A DNA stretch of 9,819 nt from Sungkyunkwania multivorans (GTDB lineage: Bacteria > Bacteroidota > Bacteroidia > Flavobacteriales > Flavobacteriaceae). The notes beneath the pieces were generated by a model. That model was not told where the DNA came from, did not search any database, and saw only the letters and a program-made list of their open reading frames with translations. Shown piece after piece: positions 1-6,701 of this stretch. The position numbers were made by a program, and so were the translations under genes. The stretch lies in NCBI RefSeq assembly GCF_042675645.1, contig NZ_JBHTJH010000026.1, forward strand, positions 1 to 9,819. The letters run 5' to 3'. Position 1 is the stretch's first letter. Every line of letters starts with the position of its first letter.

Positions 1-515
1 GCCAGGCGGCTCGCGTACCCGAAGGCGCTCTCCCCGCTCTGGACGCTGTAGTGCAGCGCATCCGTGTTCCCCGGGGACACCGAAAGCTCCACCTTCGACT
101 TGTCGTAGTCCTGGAAGGTCCTCTCCACGATCCCCGAGAGCGGCGTGTCGCTGAAAGAGGCATGGTGCGGACCGTCGTCCGTCAGCACCGAGGCGCTCAT
201 CGCGGTGATCACCACCACGTCCCCGTGCTGGTACTGGAAGCCGCGTGTGCTCGTGATCGACGTCACCACCCCCTTGAACTCAAGCTCCTTGTAAAGGCTG
301 ATGCCGTCCAGAGAGCCCACCTTCAGCGTCAGCACCTCACCAAGGAAGTTCTTCGTCTCCGTGGAGAGCTCGCCAGAGGCGTCCTCCAGAACGTCCGTGC
401 GGCAGACCACCTCCAGATGGTGGTGCGCGTCGATGCGCTGCTCCAAACGGAACTCCTTGAAGGCCTTCAACTGGTCCCCCCCTATGTATATCTCTATCGT
501 CGATTGTAATGCCAT
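1..515 (-). CDS. vgrG: VgrG (TssI) spike protein, N-terminal part, cut by window edge
   Basis: This is the first 171 codons of a T6SS VgrG, the trimeric spike that sits on the Hcp tube and carries effectors. Translation from the ATG at 515 begins MALQSTIEIYIGG and continues with HHHLEVVCRTDVLED, LEFKGVVTSITSTRG and SFSDTPLSGIVERTF. These match the gp27-like N-terminal domain of Bacteroidota VgrG proteins as I know them. The frame stays open to the window edge. I chose the ATG at 515 because it gives the expected short lead before the first beta strand; the bases before it show no clear Shine-Dalgarno site. The gene is separated from the upstream cargo operon by about 200 bases and probably starts its own transcript. 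Its composition is odd: the first dozen codons are AT-rich, then codons ending in G or C dominate, and positions 1-480 count to about 63% GC. Confidence 0.9.
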   Translation of the reverse strand, partial: MALQSTIEIYIGGDQLKAFKEFRLEQRIDAHHHLEVVCRTDVLEDASGELSTETKNFLGEVLTLKVGSLDGISLYKELEFKGVVTSITSTRGFQYQHGDVVVITAMSASVLTDDGPHHASFSDTPLSGIVERTFQDYDKSKVELSVSPGNTDALHYSVQSGESAFGYASRL

Positions 516-518
516 GGC

Positions 519-536
519 TATCGGTTTTTATCGGTT
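519..536. repeat. Two direct copies of TATCGGTT one helical turn apart
   Basis: TATCGGTT occurs at 519-526 and again at 529-536, a 10-base spacing that would place both copies on the same DNA face. The pair lies just upstream of the vgrG start codon at 515, in its leader. A partial third copy (TTCGGT) lies near 550. It could be an operator or part of a translation-control leader, or it could be chance in a short AT-rich stretch. No regulator is visible in the window. Confidence 0.35.
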
Positions 537-617
537 ATCAACGTTACAGTTCGGTGGCTGTAAGTCATTTATAATTAATATACTGGCTATATATCTCTAA
601 GATATAAAAATAGGACG

Positions 618-652
618 AAAAAGGTTGAAGTTTTAGGTAAAATCCCCTTTTT
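618..652. terminator. Weak candidate bidirectional terminator hairpin
   Basis: AAAAAGG at 618-624 is the reverse complement of CCTTTTT at 646-652. Inside the loop, TTTT at 631-634 can pair with AAAA at 639-642. T-runs follow the stem on both strands, as in bidirectional Rho-independent terminators. The location fits the end of the cargo operon, which stops at 720. The stem has only two G-C pairs and a long loop, so the structure is weak and the call is tentative. Confidence 0.25.
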
Positions 653-719
653 TATTGAGGAATGGAAAGGCTATTGAAATGCACGCGGAAAATTGTTTAT
701 GGCAAGGCAGTTACGACTT

Positions 720-2153
720 TTATTCATTTAATTCTATATGTAATTCACTATATGCTGTATTATAGTCTCCTTTGTTATTCCACACAGCTGCAATAGGAGT
801 GATATTGATTATAAACGAATTATTAGAAGTCCATTTCAAGTTGGTATGTACTAAATTTTGAGTCCAAAATTTAATGTCTATCTCTTTTTTCAACATAAAA
901 CGATTTGCATCACTTTCTTTATAGATGTACAATTTCGATTGCTCCAGATAAGGGTCAAAATAAAAGCAAACGATCGTTTTCCTGTCTGGCGAAATATACG
1001 GATAGCTCGGGAACCTTGTCGTTATCTCGCCAGACGCTCTGTCAACAAAGAAGAAATCTCCTTCTTCATAATAACCTCCTTCTATAAGATAGGCATTAAA
1101 TGGTTTGACAAATCCAACATAACTATATGCTTCTCTTGATTCTATACTACCCGTTTTGTTCTTTAAAACCATTTCCTCACCACTCGTCAAGGGCAATCTG
1201 ATTTCATCTTTCACCTTCGGAAATTTCTTGCTAAAGTCTATATGATCTGTTGCAATGATAGATCTATTTACGTCTCGAAGGATCGTGAAACTTTGCGGCG
1301 GATCACATAAGTCCAACTGTGAATCAAATAGTCTTAACTCCTCATCGGCAACCAAATACCCATCAAAAACATACCTCCTTTTGTAACTTCCGGATTCATA
1401 GTTACAGATCTCTACCACATTTCCTACGATAGTTTTGTCGGAGTCGATAACGGTTAATTTTTTGGGAGTGTATTTTATAATTTCGACCTTATCTCCATAA
1501 TTCAATTTACCGATTTTGTGCCCGTTCTCATCCCTCACATTTAATCCGTTCAAAGCTTGAACGTATTTGATCTCTTGTGGCGAAAAATAGTGAACACAGG
1601 TATTTGGTATTGTGCCGTTGTAGTATCCCCTTTCGCTTACGATTTCCCCATCTTTTTTAAAGACGAAATTCGAATATTCTATTTGCTCTGGCTCTGTATA
1701 TAAGGCATCCATCCTATGGATCCGATGTTTGGTTATGGTACTTTTAGATGATGACCAACCTTCGGCATTCTCATCGAAAGCAACCAATTCTGCATCGATA
1801 AAATTATGGTCTAAATCGTAGTTTGCTAGCAGTGTACGCAGTTCTTCACCCCAATAGTAATAGACTACCAATGTTTTAAAATCGTTGGATATATTCAATT
1901 TATAAAGTATACCGCAGTCGAGCTGCTCCCAATCTTCTGTTATCTTTTTAAAATGGAGTGCTTTTTTTTGAGCTCTTGTCAGATGTTTCAAAGGGGCCTT
2001 TTCGTCCAGTCGAGTTCTTTCAATCAGAGGAAGTTCTTTATAGTCGTAGTATTGTAGAAAACTATAATTAGGAGTGTTTTGTGCCAATGTTTTCAGCACT
2101 ATAAAAAATAAGATGAGTGAACGTGGAAATTTCCTGAATTTTGAGGTTTGCAA
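720..2153 (-). CDS. Exported SH3-domain protein, possible immunity protein
   Basis: The product has about 477 residues. It opens with a basic stretch and a hydrophobic segment (SLILFFIVLKTLAQ) typical of a signal peptide, so it should be periplasmic. Around residues 199-273 is a bacterial SH3-like domain, with ALNGLNVRDENG, IGKLNYGDKVEII and a closing YVFDGYL. Such domains often bind peptidoglycan or peptides. The C-terminal half (GFVKPFNAYLIEGGYYEEGD, then ISPDRKTI) is beta-rich and of unknown function. The start is uncertain. The frame is open to an ATG at 2318, but that adds 55 implausible residues, including a histidine run, and overlaps the preceding gene by 83 bases. No ATG or GTG lies nearer the signal peptide, so I favour the TTG at 2153. 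That leaves an 82-base gap after the preceding gene. It sits last in the cargo operon, after an effector and a lipoprotein, so it may be a second immunity factor. This is inferred from position only. Confidence 0.7.
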   Translation of the reverse strand: MQTSKFRKFPRSLILFFIVLKTLAQNTPNYSFLQYYDYKELPLIERTRLDEKAPLKHLTRAQKKALHFKKITEDWEQLDCGILYKLNISNDFKTLVVYYYWGEELRTLLANYDLDHNFIDAELVAFDENAEGWSSSKSTITKHRIHRMDALYTEPEQIEYSNFVFKKDGEIVSERGYYNGTIPNTCVHYFSPQEIKYVQALNGLNVRDENGHKIGKLNYGDKVEIIKYTPKKLTVIDSDKTIVGNVVEICNYESGSYKRRYVFDGYLVADEELRLFDSQLDLCDPPQSFTILRDVNRSIIATDHIDFSKKFPKVKDEIRLPLTSGEEMVLKNKTGSIESREAYSYVGFVKPFNAYLIEGGYYEEGDFFFVDRASGEITTRFPSYPYISPDRKTIVCFYFDPYLEQSKLYIYKESDANRFMLKKEIDIKFWTQNLVHTNLKWTSNNSFIINITPIAAVWNNKGDYNTAYSELHIELNE

Positions 2154-2235
2154 TTGATTTCTAAAACTTTTTAAATGTAAATGGTGATGGTGCCGATAAA
2201 CGCCAACCTTTTTATGGTGCTGGGTATGTGGTAAG

Positions 2236-2970
2236 CTAGTTCTGTTTAACGATTCTCCCTTTTTGTGTAATCTTATATGCTTCCAGGCCTGATATCTTAT
2301 GGTTACCTTCTTCTCCAACTACAACATAGCGGACAAATATGTTATATGATTCATCAATATAAAACAGTTTAGTTTTAGCTACGATACCGTCACTATAATC
2401 GTAATATATATTCAGAGCGTCGATGATGTTTTTTTTGTCGTCAACAATTACCAAATCCATTCTTTGTGTGTATATGGTGTTACCATCATAATCATAGTTT
2501 GAAGAACTTCCTGAAAAAACCATTATTGAATTATCTGAGAATTGAGGTAGTTTTTTAACATGTTTGAAAAAGGTATACCCTTCCTCTGAAGATAAGAAAA
2601 AAGAATCGACGTCCTCCTTTTCATCTGCTAATTTAGGTTTGTAAAAAGAATTGAAAGGAGAATCTAATATTTCTTGAAAGTTGGGATTGGGCTTCGCATC
2701 TACCTCGCTATAGTATTCAAAAATGGTTCCTAAGAAAGAATCATCAGTGAGAATAGCGTCTTGCAATCGAGCATCAAGAATTTCTATTTTACCCAACGGG
2801 AGTCCCTCTTGATAATTTGATTGAGGTAAATCCTTCTGGACTTTCTTGGCATCCTTGATCACATCCGCTTTGGCCTCTTGTTGATTCTGACTTTGGGGGA
2901 TTTTGCATCCTAAGAAAAGTAATAGAATATAAATAAGCTTGCCTGCTCTTCTAAAGCGTGTTATCCTCAT
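2236..2970 (-). CDS. Small lipoprotein, candidate immunity to the metallopeptidase effector
   Basis: The 244-residue product starts with a basic tip, a hydrophobic stretch (KLIYILLLFLGC) and a lipobox-type cysteine at residue 22, so it is probably a lipoprotein. The residues after the cysteine (KIPQSQNQQ) lack the early acidic cluster of known Bacteroidota surface-export signals, so it likely stays in the periplasm. I do not recognise the rest, which is acidic and rich in aromatic residues (FEYYSEVD, SSSNYDYDGNTIY, IYYDYSDG). I set the start at the ATG at 2970, because the signal peptide begins there; an upstream in-frame ATG at 3033 would bury it. The gene overlaps the end of the effector gene by 20 bases, implying coupled translation. 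An adjacent lipoprotein after a predicted peptidoglycan-cleaving toxin is the usual arrangement for an immunity protein, but no homology supports it here. Confidence 0.75.
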   Translation of the reverse strand: MRITRFRRAGKLIYILLLFLGCKIPQSQNQQEAKADVIKDAKKVQKDLPQSNYQEGLPLGKIEILDARLQDAILTDDSFLGTIFEYYSEVDAKPNPNFQEILDSPFNSFYKPKLADEKEDVDSFFLSSEEGYTFFKHVKKLPQFSDNSIMVFSGSSSNYDYDGNTIYTQRMDLVIVDDKKNIIDALNIYYDYSDGIVAKTKLFYIDESYNIFVRYVVVGEEGNHKISGLEAYKITQKGRIVKQN

Positions 2971-5128
2971 CTTCTTTATATTTTGCTTCAAACCCACCAG
3001 AATGAAGATGATTGTTATGAAGTTTTCCTCCATTGCCTGTATGGTTGAAAGCTTTTTTAGATGAACCTCTCAAAATACTCTTAAAACCAAAATTATGCAT
3101 TGCATCAATAAATTTTTGATCTTTTGTATTATTTCCTAAGTAATTAGTGTCTATACTTTGACCATTAATATGGCTCACACTTGGATATGATGTTCCGTCC
3201 TCTTCACAACTCCCTCCAGATTTTATGTTTTCATACTCAACTTCTGCTAATGCCCCTATAAATCCGGCAAAGTGTTCTGGCCCACAATATCTCCTGGCGG
3301 TTTTGGTAAAAGTAAATGTTACCTTTTGATTACCAATCTTTTTGTTCAATTGGTCGGGCATTCTAACAATTAAAACCTTCTTGTCCCCTTTTTTATAAGT
3401 CACCAATCTATAACTAGTTCCCTTATCGGGATTGTAAAACTTCCCATAGGTTCTAATCGTCCCATCGCTATAAGAATATTTTTTTCTGCTCGAGGCGTGA
3501 GAATATGTCACAATATTGTTTGCATCGTATCCTGATTCAACCACATGAGCCGTTTTCTTATCGTTAGAGATTCCTTTTAAACGTTCATCTATCTCAAATA
3601 AATTACATGTTGAGATGTCAAAAACGTCCCCTTTGTCATTATGGTATCTGTATTTAACCTTTGTTAGCCCTCCGAACTCAAGTTTACTGATTTTACCATC
3701 ACTATAAATGTGTATCGTATCCGGTGTGGTAAGTTTAAGACTCCCATTAAATTGCTGATCTATGGTCTCTTCTTCATTCTCTGTACTATCACATTGTGTC
3801 TGCAGCCAAAGTTGCGTTGTATGTCTTTCAGCAATTATCGGGGTGGCAACTTCCTTTACAGTAGTCGTTCGCACATAATCCTTTTTGTTGTTGATATCTG
3901 GACTTCCTCTAAAGGGTTCTATTTGAACTTTTTTACCTTTTAAGGCCTCGTCGAAGACAATGACCAATGTATTGTTGCCCCCGGTCTTGGTCGTGTTCCC
4001 TTCACCATCGGTAGTTTCTATAGCATCTTCCAGGGTCACCTTGGCATAAGTGTAAAGTTTATCCTTGGATTTTGTATCGATCACATGATAGGACTTCTTA
4101 TCTTCTCCCTGTACCCACATCGACCAGCGAATGTTGTTTTTATCTTCTGTGGTTTCAGTCCCGGCATACTTGGTTATGGTATACGTGGCTTCTTTGCCAA
4201 CCTCAATGGTCTTAGGTCCGCTGATCTTTTCAGGATAAGTTAGTTTGGTAGCCTTATCATCGAATGAAAGATTTTGGAAGGTCTCTGCATCTCTGGCCGT
4301 CTTTTGTTCTTTGGCCTCTTTCTTAGCCTTCTTCCCTTCCTCGGTCTCATCCTCTCTAATATAAAGCGCTTCTTGCCAACCTTCGAAGCTTTTGGCGGCA
4401 TCTTCGTCCTTGGATTTGATCTTATCTTCCTTAGGGCGAAGTTGAATTTTTTTCATCCCTACCTCGATAGTGTCGCCTTTATCTTCTTTATGAAGGACTA
4501 TGGCACCACTCTCCTTCTTTCCTTGTTCTTCTTTGACATCGATCTCGATCCAATCACTTACTTCCGTATCGGTTGTGGTGTCCTCCTTCTTATCAAAGAC
4601 CAATACTGGAAGGATGTCCTCTTTGGTCTTTAGCAGCTTGAGGTCATCTTCTTTTTCGTGAATCTTTATCCTTACCTTCTTATCTTTGAGGTTTCTGGTC
4701 TCTGCGATAAGATATACTTGATAACCCATGGGTGCCGAGCTGATCTTCGGGTAGGATATCTTTTCTTCCTTCTTGAAAAGGGCTATCTCGATTGTATCGT
4801 CCTTCTTGTACGAATTGGCGGTAAGTTTTGCAACCACGTCTACCAATTTAGTGTATTTCTTATTGGTCTTTTCGGCCTTATTCACATTGTTTAGGATAAT
4901 ACCTCCTATCTTATTTTTTTGGGCATCGGTACTGGTATCGTTTGTACTACCAAAGGTATAGGTATGAGTTCCCGCCGCTTCTTCGACCTCTTCTATCTTC
5001 TTCTCAGCAAAATAGGCGTTCCGTACTTTGGGCTCTTCCTCGCCAACGAGATTCAAGATCTCCTTTTCGGCCTGGAATGTTCTTCCCATGACCTGTATTT
5101 CCATTACAAGTTCTCGTTCTCTACCCAT
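2951..5128 (-). CDS. T6SS-associated effector with C-terminal LAS/M15-like metallopeptidase domain
   Basis: The 725-residue protein has a long, highly charged N-terminal part (about 1-430) with Lys/Glu-rich linkers and beta-sandwich-like segments such as VYLIAETRNLKDKKVRIKI and GPKTIEVGKEATYTITKY. A middle beta-rich region (about 430-610) contains YSDG motifs, and the catalytic domain lies at about 611-725. The catalytic domain shows SVSHINGQSID, where His653 and Asp660 are seven apart, and NNHLHS with His707 and His709. This H-x6-D plus HxH pattern matches the zinc ligands and active-site histidine of LAS enzymes (MepA, VanY/M15), which cut peptidoglycan peptides. CGPEHF opens the domain. 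There is no signal peptide, as expected for T6SS cargo. It follows the PAAR-like gene by 7 bases and overlaps the lipoprotein gene after it. GC drops from about 44% (3961-4560) to about 35% (3061-3720). The start may instead be the ATG at 5104. The exact bond cleaved is unknown. Confidence 0.82.
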   Translation of the reverse strand: MGRERELVMEIQVMGRTFQAEKEILNLVGEEEPKVRNAYFAEKKIEEVEEAAGTHTYTFGSTNDTSTDAQKNKIGGIILNNVNKAEKTNKKYTKLVDVVAKLTANSYKKDDTIEIALFKKEEKISYPKISSAPMGYQVYLIAETRNLKDKKVRIKIHEKEDDLKLLKTKEDILPVLVFDKKEDTTTDTEVSDWIEIDVKEEQGKKESGAIVLHKEDKGDTIEVGMKKIQLRPKEDKIKSKDEDAAKSFEGWQEALYIREDETEEGKKAKKEAKEQKTARDAETFQNLSFDDKATKLTYPEKISGPKTIEVGKEATYTITKYAGTETTEDKNNIRWSMWVQGEDKKSYHVIDTKSKDKLYTYAKVTLEDAIETTDGEGNTTKTGGNNTLVIVFDEALKGKKVQIEPFRGSPDINNKKDYVRTTTVKEVATPIIAERHTTQLWLQTQCDSTENEEETIDQQFNGSLKLTTPDTIHIYSDGKISKLEFGGLTKVKYRYHNDKGDVFDISTCNLFEIDERLKGISNDKKTAHVVESGYDANNIVTYSHASSRKKYSYSDGTIRTYGKFYNPDKGTSYRLVTYKKGDKKVLIVRMPDQLNKKIGNQKVTFTFTKTARRYCGPEHFAGFIGALAEVEYENIKSGGSCEEDGTSYPSVSHINGQSIDTNYLGNNTKDQKFIDAMHNFGFKSILRGSSKKAFNHTGNGGKLHNNHLHSGGFEAKYKEDEDNTL

Positions 5129-5135
5129 GCTTGTG

Positions 5136-5810
5136 TTATGCTTTATTCCAATCTTTTTGTGTGTTCACTGGTTGTAATTCTGCGGTCCCATCTTCCAAAA
5201 CGGTTCCCGAAAAAGTAAGATTCGTCTTTTGGCCATCTATCTTCTGATCGGCCGTGTCTTTTACCTTTATGGTGATGGATTCGCCTGCTTCTACATTTTC
5301 TGTACGTACAAATATGGTCGCCGTTTCTCCATATTGGATCTCGTTGACTCTTTTTTCTTTGGACTCGTCCATCCAGTACTTTTCTACCACTTTTGGTGCT
5401 TTGTCATTCCCCATCATCGCTCCTGGGATGGTCATGGCGATTTCTTTGAATTCTTCTTTAACGCTTCCCGCGCTATTGATCTGCATATCCTTAACAATGG
5501 TCACTTTCCCTCCCGTAGCACACATGGTTTCAGAATCTTCGAAAAGGAACTTCTTGCTCCCGCCCAAGGTGGACGTCTTGGTGGTCTTCATCCACTTTTG
5601 CAATGCCGGGATACACGGCAAGTATCCTCCACTGGTAGGTTTCAATTTACACTGGCCAAATGTTTCAGGGACTTGTACGTCCATGTCAGTCGCCTTGAAT
5701 TTACCTTGGATCTTTACTTTTCGATTTTGATTTACCAATAATTTGGCGGGCTTCACCCCACAGTTACATTCAACCATGGCCCCGTCCAAAACATATTTCT
5801 TACCGCTCAT
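5136..5810 (-). CDS. DUF4280 PAAR-like tip protein with Ig-like C-terminal extension
   Basis: The 224-residue protein begins MSGKKYVLDGAMVECNCGVKP. It continues with FGQCKLKPTSGGYLPCIPALQKW and SETMCATGGKVTI, the pattern of DUF4280, a PAAR-like family that caps VgrG in Bacteroidota and some other phyla. Five cysteines (15, 17, 54, 66, 97) could hold a metal or stabilise the cone. After about residue 140 a roughly 80-residue extension follows (YGETATIFVRTENVEAGE, then ITIKVKD) that looks like an Ig-like beta sandwich. A similar segment appears in the effector encoded next, which hints that the two proteins stack or share an assembly module. Its start codon overlaps the end of the preceding gene by 11 bases, so translation is probably coupled. 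Its place between the unknown adaptor candidate and the effector supports a role in mounting the effector on the needle. Confidence 0.85.
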   Translation of the reverse strand: MSGKKYVLDGAMVECNCGVKPAKLLVNQNRKVKIQGKFKATDMDVQVPETFGQCKLKPTSGGYLPCIPALQKWMKTTKTSTLGGSKKFLFEDSETMCATGGKVTIVKDMQINSAGSVKEEFKEIAMTIPGAMMGNDKAPKVVEKYWMDESKEKRVNEIQYGETATIFVRTENVEAGESITIKVKDTADQKIDGQKTNLTFSGTVLEDGTAELQPVNTQKDWNKA

Positions 5811-6690
5811 CCTCTTCCATATTAAAGGTTATATTAATTGTCTTCTGGTATAGTCCGTCGATCTTAAAGCAGGAGGTAACGGCTGCTTTTACAATCACTC
5901 CCTCTTCTGGTTTCACGATATATTGCCCGTTATAATCAAAGGTCAAGGTATGCTTATCCCCAGCTTTCTCTGCAATGTCTCCAAGAAAGGTATTTAGTTT
6001 GGCCTTGGGAAACTTCTTATGTGCAATGTCAAAATCGCCAATCACCTTTATTCGTGCGTCATTCGAAAAGCTCTTACCCCGCATGAGCGTGCTTGTTTCT
6101 ATCATTGGAATGTCGATACGCTCAACTGCATTTGCCATGATCCTATTTCGATGTTTTATTTGTTTGGGTTCTAACCCTTCGTCAAAAAATCCCGAAAACA
6201 GCGTTGTAAAGAAGTTATCGTTTAAAAACACCTGTTGGATATTCTCTTCTTTCAGTTGCCAGTCAAAATCAGTCGCCATCTCAACAAGGTCTGGAAATTC
6301 GTCCAAAAGTTCTGATCTGACTTCTCTCCATTTATCCCTTATTTCTTGGGTATTGGTAACTGCGACCAGCTGAAAGCTTTTGTCTACGACAAATTCTAAT
6401 CGATCATTGATGGTAGCTACCATTAATGCAATGCGTTGCGCTTTTTTAAGCTTCTTTATAATATTGCCGCGCTCGTTGAGCAAAAAGCGATTGATCACTT
6501 CCCATCGATACAAAGGTCTTCGCTCCTTATCGTGACCATAATGTGTGAGATGAAACTCTGTTGCCACGGTATTATGCACAGTTTTTTTATCTTTCTCGAC
6601 CCGTATATCCACTTGTGAGAAATAGCTACGGGTGACTCGATCTTGACTAAGCTTAAACCCCTGCATGGTATGTGGTAGTATGGAATACAT
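5800..6690 (-). CDS. Unrecognised 296-residue protein in the VgrG/PAAR operon, possible adaptor
   Basis: I do not recognise this family. The protein has no signal peptide, membrane segment or obvious catalytic motif. The N-terminal 100 residues look beta-rich (SYFSQVDIRVEKD, TEFHLTHYGHD). A helical, charged middle follows (IRDKWREVRSELLDEFPDLVEMA). The C-terminal part ends in beta strands (HTLTFDYNGQYIVKPEEG, then YQKTINITFNME), with a segment DARIKVIGDFDIAHKKF between. It lies 11 bases after the lipase gene and overlaps the PAAR-like gene by 11 bases, so it is firmly within the operon. A cytoplasmic protein encoded directly before a PAAR-like protein is a good candidate for a loading chaperone or adaptor, but this rests on context alone. 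The start could also be the ATG at 6666; I prefer 6690 because an A-rich stretch precedes it, as is common in Bacteroidota. Confidence 0.75.
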   Translation of the reverse strand: MYSILPHTMQGFKLSQDRVTRSYFSQVDIRVEKDKKTVHNTVATEFHLTHYGHDKERRPLYRWEVINRFLLNERGNIIKKLKKAQRIALMVATINDRLEFVVDKSFQLVAVTNTQEIRDKWREVRSELLDEFPDLVEMATDFDWQLKEENIQQVFLNDNFFTTLFSGFFDEGLEPKQIKHRNRIMANAVERIDIPMIETSTLMRGKSFSNDARIKVIGDFDIAHKKFPKAKLNTFLGDIAEKAGDKHTLTFDYNGQYIVKPEEGVIVKAAVTSCFKIDGLYQKTINITFNMEEDER

Positions 6691-6701
6691 TTTTCAAACA
6701 G

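Larger units (their letters stand above)
516..719. other. AT-rich intergenic region between cargo operon and second vgrG
   Basis: This stretch holds no credible gene on either strand. It must contain whatever ends the long minus-strand cargo transcript and starts the next vgrG. GC at 541-600 is about 32%. Two sub-features are listed separately: a spaced direct repeat next to the vgrG start and a weak hairpin. I looked for the Bacteroidota sigma promoter pattern (TTG, then TAnnTTTG) on the minus strand and found no convincing match, so the promoter remains unassigned. Confidence 0.6.

Noticed and set aside
51..509. Plus-strand open frame of 152 codons
   Set aside because: It lies antisense to the vgrG N-terminus, and high GC keeps the frame open. 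Its translation is Arg/His/Leu-rich with no family resemblance.
2154..2318. N-terminal 55-residue extension of the SH3 protein from the ATG at 2318
   Set aside because: It overlaps the lipoprotein gene by 83 bases, places a histidine-rich stretch before a normal signal peptide and looks like non-coding readthrough.
2985..3020. HNNHLH at the effector end read as an HNH nuclease motif
   Set aside because: The required spacing and beta-beta-alpha pattern are absent, while the upstream His and Asp seven residues apart fit the LAS peptidase signature.
2971..3033. Longer start for the small lipoprotein (ATG at 3033)
   Set aside because: It would put 21 residues before the basic tip of the signal peptide and extend the overlap with the effector. 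The ATG at 2970 gives a normal lipoprotein signal.
5229..5741. Plus-strand open frames of 158-170 codons opposite the PAAR-like gene
   Set aside because: Two overlapping frames lie antisense to a clear DUF4280 gene, with no recognisable domain of their own.
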